A DNA stretch of 48,658 nucleotides from Oscillospiraceae bacterium (GCA_015064525.1 SVSC01000004.1:1-48658); one strand, 5' to 3'. Positions 1 to 9,368 are shown, counted from the stretch's first letter. Translations and numbers: made by a program. Notes: a model not told the origin generated them from the sequence alone.

Positions 1-494
1 TTCTCATAAAGAGATATTGCTTCTTTCCATTCGGAGTAGGTACGATGTTTTTCAATATCCAAAACATCATAGCCTTCAACATCCGATAAATGAAATTCAC
101 CATAACGAACATATCCTGCATTGTACAGTACCGAAGCAAGGCACAGCATAATTTTTTCATTACCCGGAAATTCGATTAGCGCATTTCTTGCAAGACAAAT
201 ACATTCATCGATGTTAATATCTACTCCGTTGTTTTGAAAATTCATTTGATCGATCTTTGCAGCTAACTCGTCAATCTTTTTTGAACGCTCATTGTTGTAG
301 CCAAAGAGTTCGTCAATTGAAATGCCAAAATAATTAGCAATAGACGGAATCATTTCCATGTCGGGGTAACCACCATTGGCTTCCCAGCGAGAAACCGCTT
401 GAGAAGTCACTCCGATAGCCTCGGCAAGCGCTTCTTGTGTGCGTCCATCTTGCCGACGCAGTTCGCGTATTTTTTGTCCTAAATCAAGTTGCAT
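1..494 (-). CDS. XRE-family helix-turn-helix transcriptional regulator (partial, runs off the window start)
   Basis: Own reverse translation, not in ORF track: MQLDLGQKIRELRRQDGRTQEALAEAIGVTSQAVSRWEANGGYPDMEMIPSIANYFGISIDELFGY...; classic HTH_XRE. RBS (RC ggaggtg) at about 500-506. Confidence 0.9.
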   Translation of the reverse strand, partial: MQLDLGQKIRELRRQDGRTQEALAEAIGVTSQAVSRWEANGGYPDMEMIPSIANYFGISIDELFGYNNERSKKIDELAAKIDQMNFQNNGVDINIDECICLARNALIEFPGNEKIMLCLASVLYNAGYVRYGEFHLSDVEGYDVLDIEKHRTYSEWKEAISLYE

Positions 495-512
495 AAAAGC
501 ACCTCCAAAATT

Positions 513-560
513 CATTTCACCGGTGTAATTATATTATAGCACATATTTATGAAAAAACAA
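513..560 (-). promoter_or_regulatory. Promoter of the XRE regulator with possible palindromic operator
   Basis: On the minus strand TTGTTT (555-560), 16-nt spacer, TATAAT (533-538); palindrome caccggtg at about 518-525 between -10 and RBS. Confidence 0.6.
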
Positions 561-815
561 TTATCAATTCATTGTTTCAAATCCAAGCAATCCTTGGATT
601 TGCTCATCAAAAAAGACATAGCCTAAAAAATAAGCTATGCCTTTTGATTTGACCTGCTTTATCGCAGGTACACCAAGGCTCGACCTTTTGTCGGCTTTCC
701 CGGTCTTTTTTTCGTTTGCGCGGGGGATTTTTCCAATCATCGCGGTTTGTTGATATTCAGTTCATAATTGCGTGGTAAACTACTCTGTGGAGAATCAAAC
801 ACAGGAGGCAAGCAG

Positions 816-1490
816 ATGTTTCAGATTTTGGTTGTAGAGGACGATAAGAATACCAGGCGCCTGATGGAGACCGTGCTGACCCGTTACGGATATGAGCCCA
901 TTCCCGCCTGCAACGGGCTGGAGGCATTGGAGATTCTGGATCGGCGGCATGTGGATCTCATCCTGTTGGACGTGATGATGCCCAAAATGGACGGCTATGA
1001 GTTCACCAACACCCTGCGAACGGGGGGCTGTGAGATCCCCATTCTTATGGTAACGGCAAGGGAGACGATGGCGGATAAAAAGCGGGGCTTTATCGTTGGC
1101 GTGGACGACTATATGGTGAAGCCCGTGGACGAGGAGGAAATGGTTTTGCGCATTGCCGCTTTGCTGCGTCGGTCACAGATTGCCGGAGAGCGGAAGCTCA
1201 CCGTTGGAAAGACCACCTTGTTCTACGATTCCTTCACGGTGAAGGACGCCGAGCAGATTCAGGAGCTGCCCCAAAAGGAATTCATGCTACTCTTTAAGCT
1301 GCTGTCGTATCCCAACAAGATCTTCACCCGCCGTCAGCTGATGGATGAGATTTGGGATATGGACACCGAAAGCGAGGAGAGAACGGTAGACGTTCACGTG
1401 AGCCGCGTGCGGGAGCGGTTCCGCCACAATACCGATTTTCAGATCGTTACGGTGAGAGGCCTGGGCTATAAGGCGGTGCCGAACCGATGA
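816..1490 (+). CDS. OmpR/PhoB-family response regulator
   Basis: MFQILVVEDDKNTRRLM...LILLDVMMPKMDGYEF receiver plus C-terminal winged helix (VDVHVSRVRERF...VRGLGYKA). Start moved from 768 to ATG 816, preceded by aggaggc. Confidence 0.93.
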   Translation: MFQILVVEDDKNTRRLMETVLTRYGYEPIPACNGLEALEILDRRHVDLILLDVMMPKMDGYEFTNTLRTGGCEIPILMVTARETMADKKRGFIVGVDDYMVKPVDEEEMVLRIAALLRRSQIAGERKLTVGKTTLFYDSFTVKDAEQIQELPQKEFMLLFKLLSYPNKIFTRRQLMDEIWDMDTESEERTVDVHVSRVRERFRHNTDFQIVTVRGLGYKAVPNR

Positions 1491-2587
1491 GGAAGAAAAA
1501 GCAAAAAAGAGGGAAGAATGTCTCTCCCCGTGAGGTACGCCTGCAGAGACATCGCTCTCTGCGGCTCAAGCTCACCCTCTTTGCCTTTTTGGTTATGGTC
1601 ACGGCGGGGCTTTTAACGGTTGTAATCTACTATCTGATCCTCCGCCTGCTGGGGCAGACCCCCGTGATGGTGGCGCTCACGGTGAATCCCGTGTTCGCGG
1701 GCGTGGTGGTGCTGTGCGCCTGCGGTCTGATCGCCACCGTACTGTTTGCCTGGCTCAGTAAGGTCTATCTTCGCCCTATGAAGCAATTGATCCACGCTAC
1801 CAAGGAGGTGCGAAGGGGAAACTTCAAGATCCGCGTGCAGCACAAGGAGCTGCATCCCATCACCGAAATGCAGGAGCTGATGGAGAATTTCAATGAAATG
1901 ACCCGAGAACTGGATGGGATTGAGCTGTTTCGGAACAATTTTATCAACAGCTTTTCTCATGAGTTCAAGACTCCCATCGTTTCCATTCGAGGGTTTGCGA
2001 GGGAGATGCAGGTGGAGGGCGTTTCGGAGGAGCAGAAATTGGAGTATGCTCGCATCATTGAAGCGGAGTCCGACCGTCTCGCAAGGCTGGCAAGCAGTAT
2101 TCTGGAGCTTTCCAAGCTGGAAAATCAGCAGATTATCACCAACCAAACCGAGTTTTATTTGGACGAGCAGATCAGAGGCTCGATCCTGCTTTTTGAAAAG
2201 GAGTGGATGGAAAAGGAGCTGGAGATCCTGCCTGAGCTGGTGGAATTGAAGTACACCTGCAACGAGGAAATGCTGGCGCTGGTGTGGAATAATCTCATTG
2301 GCAACGCCATCAAATTCACCGAGGCGGGTGGCACGGTTCGGGTTTCCATGACAGCGGACGACAAGGAGATTGCCGTCACCGTTTCGGATACGGGCATCGG
2401 CATGAGCGGGGAGGTGGCATCCCACGTCTTTGAAAAATTCTATCAGGGCGACCGCTCCCACAGCAATAAGGGCTACGGCGTGGGTCTTGCCATTGTGCAG
2501 CGGGTGGTGAACCTGTGCGGCGGAAGGATCGAGGTTGCCTCCAAGGAAGGGCAGGGCAGCAGCTTCTGCGTGAGGCTGCCGAGGTAG
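1487..2587 (+). CDS. Sensor histidine kinase (HAMP, HisKA, HATPase)
   Basis: Two TM segments, HAMP-like region, SFSHEFKTPIVSIRGFA H-box, GNAIKFTEAGG N-box, DTGIGM and GYGVGLAIV motifs; ATGA overlap with the response regulator. Confidence 0.94.
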   Translation: MRKKKQKRGKNVSPREVRLQRHRSLRLKLTLFAFLVMVTAGLLTVVIYYLILRLLGQTPVMVALTVNPVFAGVVVLCACGLIATVLFAWLSKVYLRPMKQLIHATKEVRRGNFKIRVQHKELHPITEMQELMENFNEMTRELDGIELFRNNFINSFSHEFKTPIVSIRGFAREMQVEGVSEEQKLEYARIIEAESDRLARLASSILELSKLENQQIITNQTEFYLDEQIRGSILLFEKEWMEKELEILPELVELKYTCNEEMLALVWNNLIGNAIKFTEAGGTVRVSMTADDKEIAVTVSDTGIGMSGEVASHVFEKFYQGDRSHSNKGYGVGLAIVQRVVNLCGGRIEVASKEGQGSSFCVRLPR

Positions 2588-2636
2588 CCTCCGATGCTTA
2601 CGTGCCGTTCTACGAAAAAATATTTCAGAGGGTACT

Positions 2637-2972
2637 ATGCGAAAATATAAATATTTGGAGCTTACCATCGAATACGTATTCAAAGCAAATTTTAATGATT
2701 CTTATTATTTGGAGACGCTGTATCTTGATTTGGATGATTTGATAAAAGACGAATTCGTATGGATTGATCCTTATCACAAAAGAAGCAAGCTGAATGACAC
2801 ATTGATCGCTGTCAAATACGTTTCCGATGAAGAATACGTCATTTTACAGAAGCAAGGAGAGAGCATCCAAGAATTCAGATCCCCCATTGATTCCGTATTT
2901 ATCTGCAGTGAGGATTTTGATCAATCGGGGTTATTGGCGTCTCATATTCGATTCAGAAAAGAAAAAGGATGA
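2637..2972 (+). CDS. Hypothetical protein, 111 aa, AT-rich
   Basis: ORF MRKYKYLELTIEYVFKANFNDSYYLETLYL...; RBS-like cagaggg upstream; no family recognised. Confidence 0.55.
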   Translation: MRKYKYLELTIEYVFKANFNDSYYLETLYLDLDDLIKDEFVWIDPYHKRSKLNDTLIAVKYVSDEEYVILQKQGESIQEFRSPIDSVFICSEDFDQSGLLASHIRFRKEKG

Positions 2973-3066
2973 AATCGGAGACGTGTTATGAGAGAAAGGT
3001 TTTAGGAAGAATTCGATAGCGATGTGCTTGGAAATAGAAGGCTGAAGCTCCATTGATCGAACAAAG

Positions 3067-3111
3067 CGCCCCCCAACAGATTGAAAATTTTTTACAATCT
3101 GTTGGGGGGCG
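3067..3111. terminator. Bidirectional intrinsic terminator, perfect 17-bp stem
   Basis: cgccccccaacagattg / caatctgttggggggcg, 11-nt AT loop, T-rich flank (gtgttttta). Confidence 0.9.
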
Positions 3112-3121
3112 TGTTTTTATT

Positions 3122-4558
3122 TTACTGTGCCAGATCCACCAGGAGCTTCATCTGCTCCACCAGCTGGTCGGCGCCCTCGCGGGTGCTGTCCTCGGCGAAG
3201 ATCCGAAGCAGGGGCTCGGTGCCGGAGAAGCGGCAGATCACAAAGGAACCGTCGGTAAAGTAGACCTTGCAGCCGTCCTCGTAGCCCACTTTCTGAATTT
3301 CCTTGCCGTTGAAGACGGGCAGTCGCTTTTCCACCATGATCAGATGCTCAATGGCGGACTTTCGGTGGAGCGCGAAGCGGAAATTGCCCTCGGACATCAC
3401 GTAGGTGCCGTATTTCTCCTCCAGCTCTTGCCAGATCTCGTGGGGGGGCTTGCCCAGCGAGCAAACCATTTCCACGAACAGAGAGGCGGCGTAGATCGAG
3501 TCCTTGCCGTAGATATGTCCTCTTACGGTAAGTCCGCCCGAGGATTCGCCGCCGAGAACCGCGTCGGTTTCGTCCAGCTTTGCGGAAATGTACTTGAAGC
3601 CAACGGGAACCTCATGGCATTTTTCTCCAAAGGATTCCGCCACTCGATCCAGCATGTGGGTGGTGGCAAGGTTTCGCACCACGGGCCCCTTCCAGCCTCT
3701 GTACTCATGGAGGTAGTAGTAGAGCATCACAAGGATCTGATTGGCGGAAATGTAGGTGCCGTTGGAGCCAATGATGCCCAAGCGGTCACCGTCGCCGTCC
3801 ACGGCAATGCCAAGATCGTAGCCCTCGGATACCACTCGCTCGGTCAGATCTCCCAGCTGGCGGAGCCCCGGCGCGGGCATTTTGCCCCCAAAGTAGGCAT
3901 CCTTGTTGGAATTGGTGAGATCCACCGTGCAACGGGCGGTGTACAACACCGTCATCAGGGGGTAGGTTCCCGAGCCGTGCATGGGGTCGAAGAGGATTCG
4001 CATTCCCGCCCGCTTGATCACGTTCAGATCCAAGCGGCTGAGAATGGAATCCAGAAAATCATTGAAGGGAGTTTTCAGAATGGTTATCAGCCCCTCCCCC
4101 TCGGCATCCGCGAAGGGCATGAAGCGCGGCTCGGCGGTTTCGATCAGCTTCTCTAAGCGGTTGGTGCATTCCACCGAGGAATCGCGCCCTTCCTCAACGA
4201 TCAGCTTCACGCCGTTGTATTCCGACGGATTGTGACTTGCCGTCACCTCAATGCCGTAGTGAAGCTCTTTATGCTTCACGGTGAACATCACCAGGGGCGT
4301 GGGGGCGCTTCGGCGCATGAACCACACGTGGATTCCGTTGGCGCACAGCACCTGCGCGATCCACTCGGCGGCGGAGGAGGAGAGAAAACGGCGATCGTAG
4401 CCGATCATCACGGGTTTGTCGGTTTTTTCTTCCTCGCGCATCAGGTCGCAAATTCCCTGTGCCACCCGCATCACGTTCTCGCGGGTAAAATCCTCACCGA
4501 TCACGGCTCTCCAGCCGCCCGTTCCAAATTGAATTGCTTGGCGTTCCGCAGTTTTCAT
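3122..4558 (-). CDS. Phosphoglucomutase/phosphomannomutase family protein
   Basis: GTGGWRAVIGEDF, TASHNPSEYNGVKL (active-site Ser), DGDGDRLG metal loop, SGTEPLLRIFAE. Start moved to ATG at 4558 (MKTAERQ) with upstream aggag. Confidence 0.93.
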   Translation of the reverse strand: MKTAERQAIQFGTGGWRAVIGEDFTRENVMRVAQGICDLMREEEKTDKPVMIGYDRRFLSSSAAEWIAQVLCANGIHVWFMRRSAPTPLVMFTVKHKELHYGIEVTASHNPSEYNGVKLIVEEGRDSSVECTNRLEKLIETAEPRFMPFADAEGEGLITILKTPFNDFLDSILSRLDLNVIKRAGMRILFDPMHGSGTYPLMTVLYTARCTVDLTNSNKDAYFGGKMPAPGLRQLGDLTERVVSEGYDLGIAVDGDGDRLGIIGSNGTYISANQILVMLYYYLHEYRGWKGPVVRNLATTHMLDRVAESFGEKCHEVPVGFKYISAKLDETDAVLGGESSGGLTVRGHIYGKDSIYAASLFVEMVCSLGKPPHEIWQELEEKYGTYVMSEGNFRFALHRKSAIEHLIMVEKRLPVFNGKEIQKVGYEDGCKVYFTDGSFVICRFSGTEPLLRIFAEDSTREGADQLVEQMKLLVDLAQ

Positions 4559-4680
4559 GACGTAAGCTCCTTTTTTGTGGACTGTTAGCTTCATTATAAA
4601 ATATCCGAACCGGAATGAAAATAGGAAAAAGGCTATAAAATCTTTCATAACGGACATTTTTTGTGAATTTGGAAAAAATG

Positions 4681-4709
4681 TTGACAAAAAGACGAAGATA
4701 TGATAAAAT
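4681..4709 (+). promoter_or_regulatory. Sigma-A-type promoter for lysyl-tRNA synthetase
   Basis: TTGACA 4681-4686, 17-nt spacer, TAAAAT 4704-4709. Confidence 0.55.
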
Positions 4710-4757
4710 ATAATGGATAATGCAATGCTATAATTAGATAAAGTGAGGACTGTTTTT

Positions 4758-6809
4758 ATGCACTGGTCAGAAGAGATCGCTCAAAGAATCATCGACCGCA
4801 ACCCCGAAAAGGAGGAGTACGTTTGCGCCGCAGGCGTGAGCCCCTCGGGTTCGGTTCACATCGGAAATTTCCGCGATATTGCCACCCCTCTGTTTGTTGT
4901 CAAGTCCCTGCAGAAGAAGGGCAAAAAGGCAAGACTGCTCATCTCTTGGGACGAGTTCGACCGTTGCCGTAAGATTCCCGCCAACGTGCAGGCTGTGGTT
5001 GGCGACAGCTACGATAAGTATATCGGTTGCCCCTACGTGGATATTCCCGACCCTTGGGGCTGCCATGAGAACTACGCGCAGCACTTTGAGGAAGAGTTTC
5101 TCAAGGGAATTGAGCCCTTTGGAATTCAATTGGATTGCCGCTATCAGGCAGAGATGTATCGCTCGGGCAAGTACACCGACCGCGTGATCACCGCCATTCA
5201 GAAGAGGGGCGAGATTTTTGAGATTCTCGATTCCTTCAAGACCAAGGATCTTTCCAAATCCGAGGAGCAGAGAAGAGCGGAGCATGACGCCGAAAAGGCT
5301 GTCTACTCTCCCGTTAGCATTTTCTGCCCCGAATGTCACACCGATTTCACCACCGTTACCGCCTTCTCCGAGGATGGAACCGAGGCGGATTACACCTGCC
5401 GCTGCGGCCACAGCGGACATTTTAACTTCCGCGAGAACTTCAATTGCAAGCTGGGCTGGAAGGTGGACTGGGCAATGCGCTGGGGCTATGAGGGCGTTGA
5501 CTTTGAGCCCGGCGGAAAGGATCACTCCGCGCCCACCGGCTCCTACAACAACTCCAAGCTCATTGCCAAGAGAATCTACGGTTATGAGGCGCCCATCTAT
5601 CAGGGCTATGAGTTCATCGGAATCAAGGGTATGACGGGCAAGATGTCCAGCTCCTCCGGCTTGAACCTTACTCCCGAAACCCTTTTGAAGCTCTATCAGC
5701 CCGAGGTTCTGCTCTGGCTCTACGCCAAGACCGACCCCATCAAGGCGTTTGATATCTGCTTCGACGACGGCATTCTCCGTCAGTATTTTGAATTTGACAA
5801 GCTGCTCACCGATTGCCGCGAGGGCAAGGCATCCGACCTGATGCAGGACATTGCCTACCTTTGCCGCGTGGAGGGCAGAGAAGTGGAAACCGTTCCCATG
5901 TCGCTTTTGGTACAGCTGGGCTCTATTGTGAATTTCAACGTTCCCATGCTGGAAACCGTGTTTGAAAAAATCGGCACACCCTATAAGGCAGAGCAGTTTG
6001 CCGACCGTTTGGATCGCGCCAAGTTCTGGCTGGAGCAGTGCGCTCCCGATCAGGTAAACCGTTTGCGCGCCACCCGCAACTGGGAGGTTTACGAGTCTCT
6101 CAGCGAGCAGGAAAAGCAGGAGATTGCGCTTCTGCACGATTATATTGCCAAGGGCGGCTACACCCTGGACGAGCTGAATTCTCAGCTTTATGCCATTCCG
6201 AAGGCGGTATTTGGCGCTGATTTGGGCGATAAGGAGTTGAAGGGCGCGCAGGGAGCCTTCTTCCGTGCCGTCTATAAGCTCTTGATTGATAAGGAGAGAG
6301 GTCCCCGTCTCTATCTTTTCCTCTATGCCATTGAGGCCGAAAAGTACGTTGGGCTGTTGGATTTCTCTTATCCCAAAACCGAGGCGGAGCAAACGGCAGA
6401 TGCCGCGGCAAATGCCGAGGCTTGTCCCGTTGTGGAGGAGAGTGCGGCTCACGGCGAGCCCGATCCCGTTGCTCCCATCAAGGAGCAGGTGGTGATGGAC
6501 GACTTCGACCGTTTGGATCTCCGCGTTTGTAAGATTCTGAAGGCTGAGCCCGTTCGGAAGTCTCACTCCTGCTTGAAGCTGACGCTGAACGACGGGCTGG
6601 GCGAGCGGGTGATCATGTCCTCCATCAAGGCGGAATACACACCCGAGATGCTGGTGGGCAAGAAGATCATTGTGATCGCCAACCTGAAGCCCAACCGTAT
6701 TTGCAACGTCAACTCCAACGGGATGCTGCTGGCGGCAACCAACAATGCCTGCGGCTGCAAGGTGATCTTTGTGGACGATTCGGTTCCCGAAGGCACCGCC
6801 ATTCATTGA
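4758..6809 (+). CDS. lysK: Class I lysyl-tRNA synthetase with C-terminal Trbp111/MetG-beta-like tRNA-binding domain
   Basis: MHWSEEIAQRI..., HIGN and GKMSSSSG motifs in the class I LysRS context (SWDEFDRCRKIPANV; KDHSAPTGSYNNSKLIAKRIYG). C-terminal MDDFDRLDLRVCKILKAEPVRKSHSCLKLTLNDG...VGKKIIVIANLKP is a Trbp111-type OB fold. Confidence 0.9.
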   Translation: MHWSEEIAQRIIDRNPEKEEYVCAAGVSPSGSVHIGNFRDIATPLFVVKSLQKKGKKARLLISWDEFDRCRKIPANVQAVVGDSYDKYIGCPYVDIPDPWGCHENYAQHFEEEFLKGIEPFGIQLDCRYQAEMYRSGKYTDRVITAIQKRGEIFEILDSFKTKDLSKSEEQRRAEHDAEKAVYSPVSIFCPECHTDFTTVTAFSEDGTEADYTCRCGHSGHFNFRENFNCKLGWKVDWAMRWGYEGVDFEPGGKDHSAPTGSYNNSKLIAKRIYGYEAPIYQGYEFIGIKGMTGKMSSSSGLNLTPETLLKLYQPEVLLWLYAKTDPIKAFDICFDDGILRQYFEFDKLLTDCREGKASDLMQDIAYLCRVEGREVETVPMSLLVQLGSIVNFNVPMLETVFEKIGTPYKAEQFADRLDRAKFWLEQCAPDQVNRLRATRNWEVYESLSEQEKQEIALLHDYIAKGGYTLDELNSQLYAIPKAVFGADLGDKELKGAQGAFFRAVYKLLIDKERGPRLYLFLYAIEAEKYVGLLDFSYPKTEAEQTADAAANAEACPVVEESAAHGEPDPVAPIKEQVVMDDFDRLDLRVCKILKAEPVRKSHSCLKLTLNDGLGERVIMSSIKAEYTPEMLVGKKIIVIANLKPNRICNVNSNGMLLAATNNACGCKVIFVDDSVPEGTAIH

Positions 6810-6812
6810 CCT

Positions 6813-7259
6813 ATGGAATTGAAGGTGAAATTGAAGCTCTCCCGCGGCATGGAGCCTCCAACCTACGCCACCGAAAACGCGGCGGCGGTGGATCTCCGCG
6901 CGGCGCTGGAGGAGGGCGAAACGCTCACGCTGGCACCCGGTGAGCGGGTGCTGATCCCCACGGGGCTTTCGATCTCTCCCGAGGATCGCAGCACCGTTGC
7001 GGTGATCGCGGGAAGAAGCGGATTGGGCGTGAAGCATGGCGTTTCTCTTTCCAACGGCATTGGCGTGATCGACGCCGACTACCGCGGCGAGATTCACGTG
7101 TGCTTGATCAATCGGGGAAGCGAGCCGTTTTCCGTGAAGCGCGGCGACCGCATCGCGCAGATGATGTTTTTGCCGATCTATCACGCAAGCTTTCTGATCT
7201 GTGACGAGCTGGACGACACCGAAAGAGGCTGCGGCGGCTTCGGCTCCACGGGAATATAA
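6813..7259 (+). CDS. dut: dUTP diphosphatase
   Basis: ENAAAVDLRA, AGRSGLGVKHGVSLSNGIGVIDADYRGEI, RGDRIAQMMF and C-terminal GCGGFGSTG motifs. Confidence 0.95.
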   Translation: MELKVKLKLSRGMEPPTYATENAAAVDLRAALEEGETLTLAPGERVLIPTGLSISPEDRSTVAVIAGRSGLGVKHGVSLSNGIGVIDADYRGEIHVCLINRGSEPFSVKRGDRIAQMMFLPIYHASFLICDELDDTERGCGGFGSTGI

Positions 7260-7261
7260 AA

Positions 7262-7298
7262 GAGCGCGCCCGACAGCAATTCGCTGTCGGGCGCACTC
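7262..7298. terminator. Intrinsic terminator between convergent genes
   Basis: gcgcccgacagc (7266-7277) / gctgtcgggcgc (7283-7294), perfect 12 bp. Confidence 0.85.
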
Positions 7299-7303
7299 TG
7301 TTG

Positions 7304-8359
7304 TTATGAAAGCTCCAGGAAATCCCAGTCGGGAAGAGGCAGATAGCCTGCATCGGGGGTGTCGGAGTAGAAGTAGGCAACCGAGGAAATGTCATCCTGC
7401 AGGGGGCGGTAACGTCTGTCGAAGCGCCAGCCCAGTGCCTGAATGGTCACGCGCAGATCCTCCTTGAAGTAGATGGGATCGTTGATGTGCCAGCGGTACA
7501 TATCAAAATACCGTTGCGCGCGGTAGATCTGGTCGGTGGTGCCAACCTTGTAAAGACCCGTATAGGGGGTGGTAAACTCGGTGTACTGACCGTTTACGTC
7601 GAAATTGTAGGCGCCGCAGAAGTAGTCCTCGGTGCCGGTTCCGCAAATGGTGGGGAATTCCTGATCGCCGTCGATAAAGAATTTGATCTCGCCTTCACCC
7701 CACCAACCGTCGTTCTTCACGCCCCAGTGCATATAGGTGCCAACGAACTGTCCGCAGCCCTTCACACCGTCGAGAATGGTGTAGTTCTCCTTGTAGGGCA
7801 GGGGGTTCACGCGGCGGAACTGGGCATGGAAATAAAGACTGTTGGGATCAATGGCTTTTTCCTCGCAATCGATCTGATAGTAGATGTTGCAGGGCTTGAG
7901 ACCGCCAACATACTCCACCTCCACGCGGAAGCTCTTGAAATAGGGCATTTCAAAATAGCAATTCAAGCCGCGCTTGGGATTCACACACATGGCGAGGCTG
8001 CTCATCTGACGGTATTCGTAGGTGGCGTTGGCAAAGAAATCGGAAAGAGGAGCGCATACAGAGGGAACGTCGCAACCGTCAAAGTAGATGCGAAGAAGGA
8101 GCATACGGCCGGCGGCAGCGTTATCGGTGAGCCAAATGTGCTTGATCACACCTTGTCCCTTCACATCTGCGAGAACAGCAGTGGTGTTTGGTTGCATTAC
8201 AATGTAGGGATTTACCTTCCAGCCCTGTCCCAATCCCTCGGCGGCAGCGGACGCAGAGCCCTGAATGGCTTTTCCGCCTTCCCCTTTTTCACCGGTGAAG
8301 TTTTCGGGAGAAATGGAAAAGCTTTTGATGTCCTTTTTTAAGGCAAGATTGTTTAACAT
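7304..8359 (-). CDS. DUF2961 / glycoside hydrolase family 172-like protein
   Basis: GKGGKAIQGSAS...GQGWKVNPYI, GQGVIKHIWLTDN, FFIDGDQEFPTICGTGTEDYFCGAYNF, GLYKV...DMYRWHINDPIYFKEDLRVTIQALGW are DUF2961 hallmarks. RBS (RC aaaggagt) upstream. Confidence 0.9.
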   Translation of the reverse strand: MLNNLALKKDIKSFSISPENFTGEKGEGGKAIQGSASAAAEGLGQGWKVNPYIVMQPNTTAVLADVKGQGVIKHIWLTDNAAAGRMLLLRIYFDGCDVPSVCAPLSDFFANATYEYRQMSSLAMCVNPKRGLNCYFEMPYFKSFRVEVEYVGGLKPCNIYYQIDCEEKAIDPNSLYFHAQFRRVNPLPYKENYTILDGVKGCGQFVGTYMHWGVKNDGWWGEGEIKFFIDGDQEFPTICGTGTEDYFCGAYNFDVNGQYTEFTTPYTGLYKVGTTDQIYRAQRYFDMYRWHINDPIYFKEDLRVTIQALGWRFDRRYRPLQDDISSVAYFYSDTPDAGYLPLPDWDFLELS

Positions 8360-8383
8360 TTTTTACTCCTTTCGGTTTTTATA

Positions 8384-8417
8384 TTGCAATTATAGCAAAA
8401 ATATGCTATAATGTAAA
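8384..8417. promoter_or_regulatory. Overlapping divergent promoters (GH172 gene to the left, AraC gene to the right)
   Basis: Plus: TTGCAA 8384-8389, 17 nt, TATAAT 8407-8412. Minus: TTTACA (RC of 8412-8417), 17 nt, TATAAT (RC of 8389-8394). Palindrome attatagca-aaaata-tgctataat. Confidence 0.75.
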
Positions 8418-8463
8418 TGCCAAAGGTTGACTTTCGTTTAACATTTCTTGCGAGGAGGACGGT

Positions 8464-9309
8464 ATGAACCTTTCGGAGCTCAATCCTTATATTCGTTTGG
8501 CGATCCATTCGATCCTTTCACCCGACCACGTGCTTCACAGACGGGTGATCTTCGACTATGAATTGCTTTATGTGGAGCGCGGGTGCTTTCGGTTGCGATA
8601 TGGCAATGGCGTTTACCTATGTGAAAAGGGAACGGTGCTTTTGCTGCGCCCGGGCGTGCCACATTCCTTTCATTGCTTGGGGGAGGAGCTTTCCCAGCCC
8701 CACATTCATTTTGATTTGATCTACAATTTTGAAAGTGAGCAGATTCCCATTTCCTTTCGGGACGAACCGCAAATGACCCCCGTGGAGCGTTCCTACGTTC
8801 GGAAGGATCTCTTGGGGGGAGATCCCACGGATCCAATTTTGCGGGTGACCGATCTCAAGGCGTTTCTGCGGTGCTTTTACCGTGTGATCGACTGTCCCAA
8901 TACACCCGCAGGGCATTTGCTCCGCCGCTCCGCCATGCTGGAGCTGTTGGCGATTCTATTTGAGGAGCTGTTTGCCGATTGCGCGTCGCCCACGCCCATT
9001 CAGCAGGTGGAGGAGCAGATCAAGCATTTCATCGACGCGGGGCAGGGGATGCAAATGAGCCTGCGGGATTTTGAGCGTCAGTTTTCCTACGACCGTTTCT
9101 ATTTGGAGCGGCGCTTCAAGCAGGCATACGGAACGGGCTTGATCTCCTATCGGAATCAGCGCCGCATGGAGCTTGCCCGCCTTGCCCTGCAAAACGACTC
9201 TGTCACGGAGATCGCCAAGCGGATGGGATATAAATCAATCTACGCTTTCAGTCGCGCCTTTAAGCAATATTTCGGCTTCTGCCCCTCGGAGGTAGGGAAG
9301 AAAAAATAG
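8464..9309 (+). CDS. AraC-family transcriptional regulator
   Basis: N-terminal cupin-like domain (GTVLLLRPGVPHSFH) and C-terminal HTH_18 (SLRDFERQFSYDRFYLERRFKQAYGTGLISY...VTEIAKRMGYKSIYAFSRAFKQYFGFCPSEV). Confidence 0.93.
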   Translation: MNLSELNPYIRLAIHSILSPDHVLHRRVIFDYELLYVERGCFRLRYGNGVYLCEKGTVLLLRPGVPHSFHCLGEELSQPHIHFDLIYNFESEQIPISFRDEPQMTPVERSYVRKDLLGGDPTDPILRVTDLKAFLRCFYRVIDCPNTPAGHLLRRSAMLELLAILFEELFADCASPTPIQQVEEQIKHFIDAGQGMQMSLRDFERQFSYDRFYLERRFKQAYGTGLISYRNQRRMELARLALQNDSVTEIAKRMGYKSIYAFSRAFKQYFGFCPSEVGKKK

Positions 9310-9318
9310 CTTTTACGT

Positions 9319-9368
9319 AACAATGAGGCTGTTGCAGTTGGATGCAACAGCCTCATTGTTCTTTTTTA
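9319..9368. terminator. Intrinsic terminator, perfect 18-bp stem
   Basis: aacaatgaggctgttgca / tgcaacagcctcattgtt followed by ctttttt. Confidence 0.92.

Noticed and set aside
641-767. Hairpin-rich region between the XRE regulator and the response regulator as a small RNA
   Set aside because: Only short terminator-like inverted repeats (acatagc...gctatgcc; aatccaag/cttggatt) are visible; insufficient for an RNA call.
3053-4156. 367-aa ORF opposite the phosphohexomutase
   Set aside because: Begins in the terminator hairpin, no RBS, composition of a shadow ORF.
4767-7184. 805-aa antisense ORF opposite lysK and dut
   Set aside because: Spans two convincing sense genes, low-complexity His/Leu/Gly-rich translation, no RBS. 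Shadow ORF.
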